Part shown: one piece after another, positions 13,501 through 24,500 of the stretch
Position numbering within the stretch: the stretch's first letter is position 1
How the letters are laid out: each line of letters starts with the position of its first letter
NCBI RefSeq assembly: GCF_030936135.1
Contig: NC_082594.1
Coordinates: 128,750,668 to 128,814,667 of the forward strand
Source: Gavia stellata
Taxonomy: Eukaryota; Chordata; Aves; Gaviiformes; Gaviidae
Length of the DNA: 64,000 bases
Direction: 5' to 3'
The notes under the pieces: generated by a model
Told to the model about the DNA's origin: nothing
What the model saw: only the letters and a program-made list of their open reading frames with translations
Databases searched by the model: none
Translations under genes and position numbers: made by a program

Positions 13501-16108
13501 GACCAGCAAGAGCTTTCAGGGCTGGCACCTTTATTGTAGGAGCAATCGCTGGTTGTTCGCAATTTCGGTGTTGAGCTCTGACGTGAATAAGCGAGAGGAA
13601 GCGATGATACGTCTGGACCTTTCAGTGTCTAAACAAGTTCACAGGCCAAGTGTTTGTGGTTCGATTGAGAGGTTACCAGTGGGAGATGAGGACCAGCAAC
13701 AGCTTTCAGGGCTGGCACCTTTAGTGTAGGAGCAATCGCTGCACGTTCGCAATTTCGGTGTTGAGCTCTGACGTGAATAAGCGAGAGGAAGTTATTATAC
13801 ATCTGGACCTTTGAGTATATAAACAAGTTCAGAGGCCAAGTGTTTATGGTTTGTTTTTTAGAGTTTATCAGTGTGAGATGAGGACCAGCAAGAGCTTTCA
13901 GGGCTAGCACCTTTAGTGTAGGAGCAATCGCTGGACATTCGCAATTTCGGTGTTGAGCTCTGACGTGAATTAGCGAGAGGAAGAGATCACACGTCTGGAC
14001 CTTTGAGTATCTAAACAAGTTCAGAGCCCAAGTATTTGTGGTTCGTTTGAGAGGTTACCAGTGGGAGATGAAGACCAGCAAGAGCTTTCAAGGCTGGCAC
14101 CTTTAGTGTAGGAGCAATCGCTGGACGTTCGCAATTTCGGTGTTGAGCTCTGACGTGAATAAGCGAGAGGAAGCGATGATACGTCTGGACCTTTGAGTGT
14201 CTAAACAAGTTCACAGCCGAAGTGTTTGTGGTTCGTTTGAGAGGTTACCAGTGGGAGATGAGGACCAGCAAGAGCTTTCAGGGCGGGCACCTTTAGTGTA
14301 GGAGCAATCGCTGGACATTCGCAATTTCGGTGTTGAGCTCTGACGTGAATTAGCGAGAGGAAGCGATGATACGTCTGGACCTTTGAGTGTCTAAACAAGT
14401 TCAGAGGCCAAGTGTTTGTGGTTCGTTTGAGAGGTTACCAGTGGGAGATGAGGACCAGCAAGAGCTTTCAGGGCTGGCACCTTTAGTGTAGGAGCAATCG
14501 CTGGACATTCGCAATTTCGGTGTTGAGCTCTGACGTGAATTATCGAGAGGAAGCGATGATACGTCTGGACCTTTGAGTGTCTAAAGGAGTTCAGTAGCCA
14601 AGTGTTTGTGGTTCGTTTGAGAGGTTACCAGTGTGAGGTGAGGACCAGCAAGAGCTTTCAGGGATGGCACCTTTAGTGTAGGAGCAATCGCTGGACGTTC
14701 GCAATTTCGGTGTTGAGCTCTGACGTGAATTAGCGAGAGGAAACGATGATACGTCTGGACCTTTGAGTGTCTAAACAAGTTCAGAGGCCAAGTGTTTGTG
14801 GTTCGTTTGAGAGGTTACCAGTGGGAGATGAGGACCAGCAAGAGCCTTCAGGGCTGGCACCTTTAGTGTAGGAGCAATCGCTGGACTTTCGCAATTTCGG
14901 TGTTGAGCTCTGACGTGAATTAGCGAGAGGAATCGATGATACGTCTGGACCTTTGAGTGTCTAAACAAGTTCAGAGGTCAAGTGTTTGTGGTTCGTTTGA
15001 GAGGTTACCAGTGGGAGATGAGGACCAGCAAGAGGTTTCAGGGATGGCACCTTTAGTGTAGGAGCAATCGCTGGACGTTCGCAATTTCGGTGTTGAGCTC
15101 TGATGTGAATAAGCGAGAGGAAGCGATGATACGTCTGGACCTTTGAGTGTCTAAACAAGTTCAGAGGCCAAGTGTTTGTGGTTCGTTTGAGAGGTTACCA
15201 GTGGGAGACGAGGACCAGCAACAGCTTTCAGGGCTGGCACCTTTAGTGTAGGAGCAGTCGCTGGACGTTCGCAATGTCGGTGTTGAGCTCTGACGTGAAT
15301 AAGCGAGAGGAAGCGATGATACGTCTGGACCTTTGAGTGTCTAAACAAGTTCAGAGGCCAAGTGTTTGTGGTTCGTTTGAGAGGTTACCAGTGGGAGATG
15401 AAGACCAGCAAGAGCTTTCAGGGCTGGCACCTTTAGTGTAGGAGCAATCGCTGGACGTTCGCAATTTCGGTGTTGAGCTCTGAAGTGAATAAGCGAGAGG
15501 AAGCGATGATACGTCTGGACCTTTGAGTGTCTAAACAAGTTCACAGCCCAAGTGTTTGTGGTTCGTTTGAGAGGTTACCAGTGGGAGATGAGGACCAGCA
15601 AGAACTTTCAGGGCTGGCACCTTTAGTGTAGGAGCAATCGCTGGACTTCCGCAATTTCGGTGTTGAGCTCTGACGTGAATAAGCGAGAGGAAGCGATGAT
15701 CCGTCTGGACCTTTGAGTGTCTAAACAAGTTCAGAGGCCAAGTGTTTGTGGTTCGTTTGAGAGGTTACCAGTGGGAGATAAGGACCAGCAAGAGCTTTCA
15801 GGGCTGGCACCTTTAGTGTAGGAGCAATCGCTGGACGTTCGCAATTTCGGTGTTGAGCTCTGAAGTGAATAAGCGAGAGGAAGCGATGATACGTTTGGAC
15901 CCTTGAGAGAATAAACAAGTTCACAGCCGAAGTGTTTGTGGTTCGTTTGAGAGGTTACCAGTGGGAGATGAGGACCAGCAAGAGCTTTCAGGGCTGGCAC
16001 CTTTAGTGTAGGAGCAATCGCTGGACATTCGCAATTTCGGTGTTGAGCTCTGACGTGAATTAGCGAGAGGAAGCGATGATACGTCTGGACCTTTGAGTGT
16101 CTAAACAA
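10583..16108 (+). repeat. Higher-order block duplicated at an offset of 3,618 bp
   Basis: Ten consecutive monomers at 10583-12490 recur in the same order at 14201-16108. Shared private variants include CTAAAGGAGTTCAGTAGCC with CAGTGTGAGGTGAGG, GCAAGAGCCTTCAGG with GGAATCGATG, GACGAGGACCAGCAACAG with GAGCAGTCGC, and GATGATCCGTCTGG. The segment before it (about 10,068-10,580) matches about 13,496-14,010 at an offset near 3,428, so the second copy holds one extra monomer. Individual monomers differ at only a few sites between the copies. Confidence 0.8.
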
Positions 16109-16290
16109 GTTCAGAGGCCAAGTGTTTGTGGTTCGTTTGAGAGGTTACCAGTGGGAGATGAGGACCAGCAAGAGCTTTCAGGGCTGGCACCTTTAGTGTA
16201 GGAGCAATCGCTGGACGTTCGCAATTTCGGTGTTGAGCTCTGACGTGAATAAGCGAGAGGAAGCGATGATACGTCTGGACCTTTGAGTGT

Positions 16291-19200
16291 CTAAAGGAGT
16301 TCAGTAGCCAAGTGTTTGTGGTTCGTTTGAGAGTTTACCAGTGTGAGATGAGGACCAGCAAGAGCTTTCAGGGATGGCACCTTTAGTGTAGGAGCAATCG
16401 CTGGACGTTCGCAATTTCGGTGTTGAGCTCTGACGTGAATTAGCGAGAGGAAACGATGATACGTCTGTACCTTTGAGTGTCTAAACAAGTTCAGAGGCCA
16501 AGTGTTTGTGGTTCGTTTGAGAGGTTCTCAGTGGGAGATGAGGACCAGCAACAGCTTTCAGGGCTGGCACCTTTAGTGTAGGAGCAATCGCTGGACATTC
16601 GCAATTTCGGTGTTGAGCTCTGACGTGAATAACCGAGAGGATGAGATGATACGTCTGGACCTTTGAGTGTCTAAACAAGTTCAGAGGCCAAGTGTTTGTG
16701 GTTCGTTTGAGAGGTTCTCAGTGGGAGACGAGGACCAGCAACAGCTTTCAGGGCTGGCACCTTTAGTGTAGGACTAATCGCTGGACGTTCGCAATGTCGG
16801 TGTTGAGCTCTGACGTGAATAAGCGAGAGGAAGCGATGATACGTCTGGACCTTTGAGTGTCTAAACAAGTTCAGAGGCCAAGTGTTTGTGGTTTGTTTGA
16901 GAGGTTACCAGTGGGAGATGAGGACCAGCAAGAGCTTTCAGGGCTGGCACCTTTAGTGTAGGAGCAATCGCTGGACGTTCGCAATTTCAGTGTTGAGCTC
17001 TGAGGTGAATATCCGAGAGGAAGCGATGATACCTCTGGACCTTTGAGTGTCTAAACAAGTTCACAGCCCAAATGTTTGTGGTTCGTTTGAGAGGTTCTCA
17101 GTGGGAGATGAGGACCAGCAAGAGCTTTCAGGGCTGGCACCTTTAGTGTAGGAGCAATCGCTGGACGTTCGCAATTTCGGTGTTGAGCTCTGACGTGAAT
17201 AAGCGAGAGGAAGCGATGACACGTCTGGACCTTTGAGAGAATAAACTAGTTCAGAGCCCAAGTGTTTGTGGTTCGTTTGAGAGGTTACCAGTGGGAGATG
17301 AGGACCAGCAACAGCTTTCAGGGCTGGCACCTTTAGTGTAGGAGCAATCGCTGGACGTTCGCCATTTCGGAGTTGAGCTCTGACGTGAATTAGCGAGAGG
17401 AAGCAATGATACGTCTGGACCTTTGAGTGTCTAAACAAGTTCACAGCCCAAGTGTTTGTGGTTCGTTTGAGAGGTTCTTAGCGGGAGATGAGGACCAGCA
17501 AGAGCTTTCAGGGCTGGCACCTTTAGTGTAGGAGCAATCGCTGGACGTTCACAATTTCGGTGTTGAGCTCTGACATGAATAAGCGAGAGGAAGCGATGAT
17601 ACATCTGGACCTTTGAGTATATAAACAAGTTCAGAGGCCAAGTGTTTGTGGTTTGTTTTTTAGAGTTTAGCAGTGTGAGATGAGGACCAGCAAGAGCTTT
17701 CAGGGCTGGCACCTTTAGTGTAGGAGCAATCGCTGGACGTTCGCAATTTCGGTGTTGAGCTCTGACGTGAATTAGCGAGAGGAAGCGATGATACGTCTGG
17801 ACCTTTGAGAGAATAAACAAGTTCAGAGGCCAAGTGTTTGTGGTTTGTTTGAGAGGTTACCAGTGGGAGATGAGGACCAGCAAGAGCTTTCAGGGCTGGC
17901 ACCTTTAGTGTAGGAGCAATCGCTGGACATTCGCAATTTCGGTGTTGAGCTCTGAAGTGAATAAGCGAGAGGAAGCGATGATACGTCTGGACCTTTGAGA
18001 GAATAAACAAGTTCACAGCCGAAGTGTTTGTGGTTCGTTTGAGAGGTTACCAGTGGGACATGAGGACCAGCAACAGCTTTCAGGGCGGGCACCTTTAGTG
18101 TAGGAGCAATCGCTGGACGTTCGCAATTTCGGTGTTGAGCTCTGACGTGAATAAGCGAGAGGAAGCGATGATACGTCTGGACCTTTGAGTGTCTAAAGGA
18201 GTTCAGTAGCCAAGTGTTTGTGGTTCGTTTGAGAGTTTACCAGTGTGAGATGAGGACCAGCAAGAGCTTTCAGGGCTGGCACCTTTAGTGTAGGAGCAAT
18301 CGCTGGACGTTCGCAATTTCGGTGTTGAGCTCTGACGTGAATTAGCGAGAGGAAACGATGATACGTCTGTACCTTTGAGTGTCTAAACAAGTTCAGAGGC
18401 CAAGTGTTTGTGGTTCGTTTGAGAGGTTCTCAGTGGGAGATGAGGACCAGCAACAGCTTTCAGGGCTGGCACCTTTAGTGTAGGAGCAATCGCTGGACAT
18501 TCGCAATTTCGGTGTTGAGCTCTGACGTGAATAACCGAGAGGATGAGATGATACGTCTGGACCTTTGAGTGTCTAAACAAGTTCAGAGGCCAAGTGTTTG
18601 TGGTTCGTTTGAGAGGTTCTCAGTGGGAGACGAGGACCAGCAACAGCTTTCAGGGCTGGCACCTTTAGTGTAGGACTAATCGCTGGACGTTCGCAATGTC
18701 GGTGTTGAGCTCTGACGTGAATAAGCGAGAGGAAGCGATGATACGTCTGGACCTTTGAGTGTCTAAACAAGTTCAGAGGCCAAGTGTTTGTGGTTTGTTT
18801 GAGAGGTTACCAGTGGGAGATGAGGACCAGCAAGAGCTTTCAGGGCTGGCACCTTTAGTGTAGGAGCAATCGCTGGACGTTCGCAATTTCAGTGTTGAGC
18901 TCTGAGGTGAATATCCGAGAGGAAGCGATGATACCTCTGGACCTTTGAGTGTCTAAACAAGTTCACAGCCCAAATGTTTGTGGTTCGTTTGAGAGGTTCT
19001 CAGTGGGAGATGAGGACCAGCAAGAGCTTTCAGGGATGGCACCTTTAGTGTAGGAGCAATCGCTGGACGTTCGCAATTTCGGTGTTGAGCTCTGACGTGA
19101 ATAAGCGAGAGGAAGCGATGACACGTCTGGACCTTTGAGAGAATAAACTAGTTCAGAGCCCAAGTGTTTGTGGTTCGTTTGAGAGGTTACCAGTGGGAGA

Positions 19201-20094
19201 TGAGGACCAGCAACAGCTTTCAGGGCTGGCACCTTTAGTGTAGGAGCAATCGCTGGACGTTCGCCATTTCGGAGTTGAGCTCTGACGTGAATTAGCGAGA
19301 GGAAGCAATGATACGTCTGGACCTTTGAGTGTCTAAACAAGTTCACAGCCCAAGTGTTTGTGGTTCGTTTGAGAGGTTCTTAGCGGGAGATGAGGACCAG
19401 CAAGAGCTTTCAGGGCTGGCACCTTTAGTGTAGGAGCAATCGCTGGACGTTCACAATTTCGGTGTTGAGCTCTGACATGAATAAGCGAGAGGAAGCGATG
19501 ATACATCTGGACCTTTGAGTATATAAACAAGTTCAGAGGCCAAGTGTTTGTGGTTTGTTTTTTAGAGTTTAGCAGTGTGAGATGAGGACCAGCAAGAGCT
19601 TTCAGGGCTGGCACCTTTAGTGTAGGAGCAATCGCTGGACGTTCGCAATTTCGGTGTTGAGCTCTGACGTGAATTAGCGAGAGGAAGCGATGATACGTCT
19701 GGACCTTTGAGAGAATAAACAAGTTCAGAGGCCAAGTGTTTGTGGTTTGTTTGAGAGGTTACCAGTGGGAGATGAGGACCAGCAACAGCTTTCAGGGCTG
19801 GCACCTTTAGTGTAGGAGCAATCGCTGGACATTCGCAATTTCGGTGTTGAGCTCTGACGTGAATTAGCGAGAGGAAGAGATCACACGTCTGGACCTTTGA
19901 GTATCTAAACAAGTTCAGAGCCCAAGTGTTTGTGGTTCATTTGAGAGGTTACCAGTGGGAGATGAGGACCAGCAAGAGCTTTCAGGGCTGGCACCTTTAG
20001 TGTAGGAGCAAGCGCTGGACGTTCGCAATTTCGGTGTTGAGCTCTGACGTGAATAAGCGAGAGGAAGCGATGATACGTCTGGACCTTTGAGTGT
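16291..20094 (+). repeat. Tandem pair of 1,902-bp (10-monomer) higher-order units
   Basis: Monomers from 16291 to about 17,930 repeat almost perfectly from 18193 to about 19,830, at an offset of 1,902 bp. Both copies contain the ordered markers CTAAAGGAGTTCAGTAGCC, TACGTCTGTACC, GTAGGACTAATCG, GAGGTGAATATCCGAGAGG, AATAAACTAGTTCAGAGCCC, TCGCCATTTCGGAGTTGAG and the TATATAAAC variant. The last one or two monomers differ between the copies, so identity is lost near 17,930/19,830. Confidence 0.85.
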
Positions 20095-21540
20095 CTAAAC
20101 AAGTTCACAGCCCAAGTGTTTGTGGTTCGTTTGAGAGGTTACCAGTGGGAGATGAGGACCAGCAAGAACTTTCAGGGCTGGCACCTTTAGTGTAGGAGCA
20201 ATCGCTGGACGTTCGCAATTTCGGTGTTGAGCTCTGAAGTGAATAAGCGAGAGGAAGCGATGATACGTCTGGACCTTTGAGAGAATAAACAAGTTCACAG
20301 CCGAAGTGTTTGTGGTTCGTTTGAGAGGTTACCAGTGGGACATGAGGACCAGCAACAGCTTTCAGGGCGGGCACCTTTAGTGTAGGAGCAATCGCTGGAC
20401 ATTCGCAATTTCGGTGTTGAGCTCTGACGTGAATTAGCGAGAGGAAGCGATGATACGTCTGGACCTTTGAGTGTCTAAACAAGTTCAGAGGCCAAGTGTT
20501 TGTGGTTCGTTTGAGAGGTTACCAGTGGGAGATGAGGACCAGCAAGAGCTTTCAGGGCTGGCACCTTTAGTGTAGGAGCAATCGCTGGACATTCGCAATT
20601 TCGGTGTTGAGCTCTGACGTGAATTAGCGAGAGGAAGCGATGATACGTCTGGACCTTTGAGTGTCTAAACAAGTTCACAGCCCAAGTGTTTGTGGTTCGT
20701 TTGAGAGGTTACCAGTGGGAGATGAGGACCAGCAAGAGCTTTCAGGGCTGGCACCTTTAGTGTAGGAGCAATTGCTGGACGTTCGCAATTTCGGTGTTGA
20801 GCTCTGACGTGAATAAGCGAGAGGAAGCGATGATACGTCTGGACCTTTGAGTGTCTAAACAAGTTCAGAGCCCAAGTGTTTGTGGTTCGTTTGAGAGTTT
20901 ACCAGTGTGAGGTGAGGACCAGCAAGAGCTTTCAGGGATGGCACCTTTAGTGTAGGAGCAATCGCTGGACGTTCGCAATTTCGGTGTTGAGCTCTGACGT
21001 GAATTTGCGAGAGGAAACGATGATACGTCTGGACCTTTGAGTGTCTAAACAAGTTCAGAGGCCAAGTGTTTGTGGTTCGTTTGAGAGGTTACCAGTGGGA
21101 GATGAGGACCAGCAACAGCCTTCAGGGCTGACACCTTTAGTGTAGGAGCAATCGCTGGACTTTCGCAATTTCGGTGTTGAGCTCTGACGTGAATTAGCGA
21201 GAGGAAGCGATGATACGTCTGGACCTTTGAGTGTCTAAACAAGTTCAGAGGTCAAGTGTTTGTGGTTCGTTTGAGAGGTTACCAGTGGGAGATGAGGACC
21301 AGCAAGAGCTTTCAGGGCTGGCACCTTTAGTGTAGGAGCAATCGCTGGACGTTCGCAATTTCGGTGTTGAGCTCTGACGTGAATAAGCGAGAGGAAGCGA
21401 TGATACTTCTGGACCTTTGAGTGTGTAAACAATTTCAGAGGCCAAGTGTTTGTGGTTCGTTTGAGAGGTTACCAGTGGGAGATGAGGACCAGCAAGAGCT
21501 TTCAGGGCTGGCACCTTTAGTGTAGGAGCAATCGCTGGAC

Positions 21541-24500
21541 GTTCGCAATATCGGTGTAGAGCTCTGAATTAAAATAGCTAGAGGAAGCGATGATATGTCT
21601 GGACCTTTGAGTATCTAAACATTTTCAGAGCCGAAGTGTTTGTGGTTCGTTTGAGAGGTTACCAGTGTGAGATGAGGACCAGCAACAGCTTTCTGGGCTG
21701 GCACCTTTAGTGTAGGAGCAATCACCGGACGATAGCAGGTTGAGCAGGAGAGCCAGTGTACATTGGAACTTTCAGTAACCTAAACAAGTTCAGAGCCCAA
21801 GTGTTTGTGGTTCGTTTGAGAGGTTACCAGTGGGAGATGAGGACCAGCAAGAGCTTTCAGGGCTGGCACCTTTAGTGTAGGAGCAATCGCCGGACGTTCG
21901 CATTATCGGTGTTGAGTTCTGGCCAGATTGAGCAGGATAGCCACTGTATGTTGGAACTTTTAGCAGCCTAAACAAGTTCAGAGCCCAAGTGTTTGTGGTT
22001 CGTTTGAGAGGTTACCAGTGGGACATGAGGACCAGCAACAGCTTTCAGTGCTGGCAACTTCAGAGTAGGAGCAATCTCTGGACGTTCGCTATTTCAGTGT
22101 TGAGCTCTGATGTGAATTAGCGAGATGAAGCGATGATGCGTCTGGACCTTGGAGTATCTAAAGAAGTTCAGAGGCCAAGTGTTTGTGGTTCGTTTGAGAG
22201 GTTACCAGTGGGAGATGAGGACCAGCAAAAGCTTTCCGGGCTGGCACATTTAGTGTAAGGGCAATCGCTGGACGTTCGCCATTTCAGTGTTGAGGTCTGG
22301 CCAGATGGAGCAGGGGAGCAAGTGTACGTTGGAATTTTTAGCAGCCTAAACAAGTTCAGAGCCCAAGTGTTTGTGGTTCGTTTGAGAGGTAACCAGTGGG
22401 AGATGAGGACCAGCAAGAGCTTTCAGGGCTGGCACCTTTAGTGTAGGAGCAATCGCTGGACGTTCACAACATCGCTGTTGAGTTCTGGCTAGGTTGAGCA
22501 GGAGGGGCAGTGTACGTTGGACCTTTCAGTAACCTAAACAAGTTCAGAGGCCAAGTGTTTGTGGTTCGTTTGAGAGGTTCTCAGTGGGAGATGAGGACCA
22601 GCAAGAGCTTTCGGGGCTGGCCCCTTTAGTGTAGGAGCAATGGCTGGACGTTCGCAATTTCGGTGTTGAGCTCTGACGTGAATAAGTGAGAGGAAGTTAT
22701 CATGCATCTGGACCTTTCAGTATATATACAAGTTCAGAGCCAAGTGTTTGTGGTTTGTTTTTTAGAGTTTAGCAGTGTGAGATGAGGACCAGCAAGAGCT
22801 TCCAGGGCTGGCACCTTTAGTGTAGGAGCAATCGCTGGACGTTCGCAACATCGGTGTTGAGCTCTGAGGTGAATAAGCGAGAGGAAGCGATGATACGTCT
22901 GGACCTTTCAGTGTCTAAACAAGTTCAGAGCCCAAGTGTTTGTGGTTCGTTTGAGAGGTTACCAGTGGGAGATGAGGACCAGCAACAGCTTTCGGGGCTG
23001 GCCCCTTTAGTGTAGGAGCAATCGCTGGATGTTCGCAATTTCAGTGTTTCGCCCTGACGTGAATTAGCGAGATGAAACGATCATGCATCTGGACGTTTGA
23101 GTGTCTCAGCAACTTGAGAGCCCAAGTGCTTGTGCTTCGTTTGAGGGGTTACCAGTGGGAGATGAGGACCAGCAACAGCTTTCCTATCTGGCCCCTTTAG
23201 TGTAGGAGCAATCGCTGGACGTTCACAATTTCATTGTTGAGCTCTGACGTTTATTGGCGAGAGGCAGCGATGATACGTCTGGACCTTTGAGTGTCTAAAC
23301 AAGTTCAGAGCGCAAGTGTTTGTGGTTCCTTTTAGAGGTTACCAGTGGGAGATGAGGAACAGCAACAGCTTTCCAGGGCTGGCACCTTTAGTGTAGGAGC
23401 AATCGCTGGACGTTCGCAACATCGCTGTTGAGTTCTGGCTAGGTTGAGCAGGAGGGGCAGTGTACGTTGGACCTTTCAGTAACCTAAACAAGTTCAGAGG
23501 CCAAGTGTTTGTGGTTCGTTTGAGAGGTTCTCAGTGGGAGATGAGGACCAGCAACAGCTTGCAGGGCTGGCTACTTTAGTGTAGGACCAATCGCTGGATG
23601 TTCGCAATTTCAGTATTGAGCTCAGACGTGAATTAGCGAGAGGAAGCGATGATACGTCTGGACCTTTGAGTGTCTAAACAAGTTCAGAGGCCAGGTGTTT
23701 GTGGTTTGTTTGAGAGGTAACCAGTGGGAGATGAGGACCGGCAACAGCTTTCAGGGAAGGCGCCTTTAGGGTAGCAGCAATCGCCAGATGTTCTCAATGT
23801 CGGTGTTGACCTCTGGACAGATTGAGCAGGAGAGCAAGTGTATGCTGGAACTTAGAGCAGCCTAAACAAGTTCAGAGGCCAAGTGTTTGTGGTTTGTTTG
23901 AGAGGTTACCAGTGGGAGATGAGGACCAGAAAGAGCTTTCAGGGCTGGCACCTTTAGTGTAGGAGCAATTGCCAGACGTTCTCAATATTGGTGTTGAGCT
24001 CTAGCCAGACTGAGCAGGAGAGCCAGTCTACGTTGGAACTTCTAGCAGCCTAAACAAGTTCAGAGCCCAAGTGTTTGTGGTTCGTTTGGGAGGTTACCAG
24101 TGGGAGATGAGGATCGGCAACAGCTTTCAGGGTTGGCACCTTAAGTGTAGGAGCAATCGCAGGACGTTCGCAATGTCGGTGTTGAGTCCTGGCCAGGTTG
24201 AGCACGAGAGCCAGTGTATTTTGGGACTTGTAGCAGCCTAAAAAAGTTCAGAGGCCAAGTGTTTGTGGTTCGTTTGAGAGTTTACCAGTGGGAGATGAGG
24301 ACCAGCAAAGGCTTTCAGGGCTGGCCCCTTTAGTGTAGGAGCAATCGCTGGACGTTCGCAATTTCGGTGTTGAGCACTGACGTGAATTAGCGAGAGTAAA
24401 CTATGATACGTCTGGACCTTTGAGTGTCCAAACAAGTTCAGAGCCCAAGTGTTTGTGCTTCGTTTGAGAGGTTACCAGTGGGAGATGAGAACCAGCAACA

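Larger units (their letters stand above)
1..21540 (+). repeat. 190-bp tandem satellite array, homogeneous type A core
   Basis: This is a continuous head-to-tail array of about 113 monomers that enters the window from the left. I aligned the units by eye and counted the consensus at exactly 190 bp. Anchor words recur in each unit: CAAGTTCAGAGGCCAAGTG, then AGATGAGGACCAGCAA, CACCTTTAGTGTAGGAGCAA, TTGAGCTCTGACGTGAAT and CTGGACCTTTGAGTGTCTAA. The hand-counted consensus is A46 C33 G62 T49 (50% GC) with nine CpGs. Each unit has one GAGCTC site, so SacI should give a 190-bp ladder. Copies differ by a few substitutions (for example TTACCAG/TTCTCAG, GCAAGAG/GCAACAG, AATAAGC/AATTAGC) and rare indels. 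Since 190 is not a multiple of 3, the roughly 65-codon minus-strand frames in each unit are not a protein repeat. Satellites of similar monomer length are known from several bird groups, often centromeric. Whether this one is related in sequence, or centromeric, cannot be told from the window. Confidence 0.97.

Noticed and set aside
177..21514. Dozens of similar minus-strand frames of 65-131 codons (for example MFRHSKVQTYHRFLSLIHVR) that look like a repeated gene family
   Set aside because: They are the same 190-bp satellite read in one frame. As 190 is not divisible by 3, each frame is broken or shifted every monomer. There is no promoter, splice or domain evidence, and variants change codons freely.
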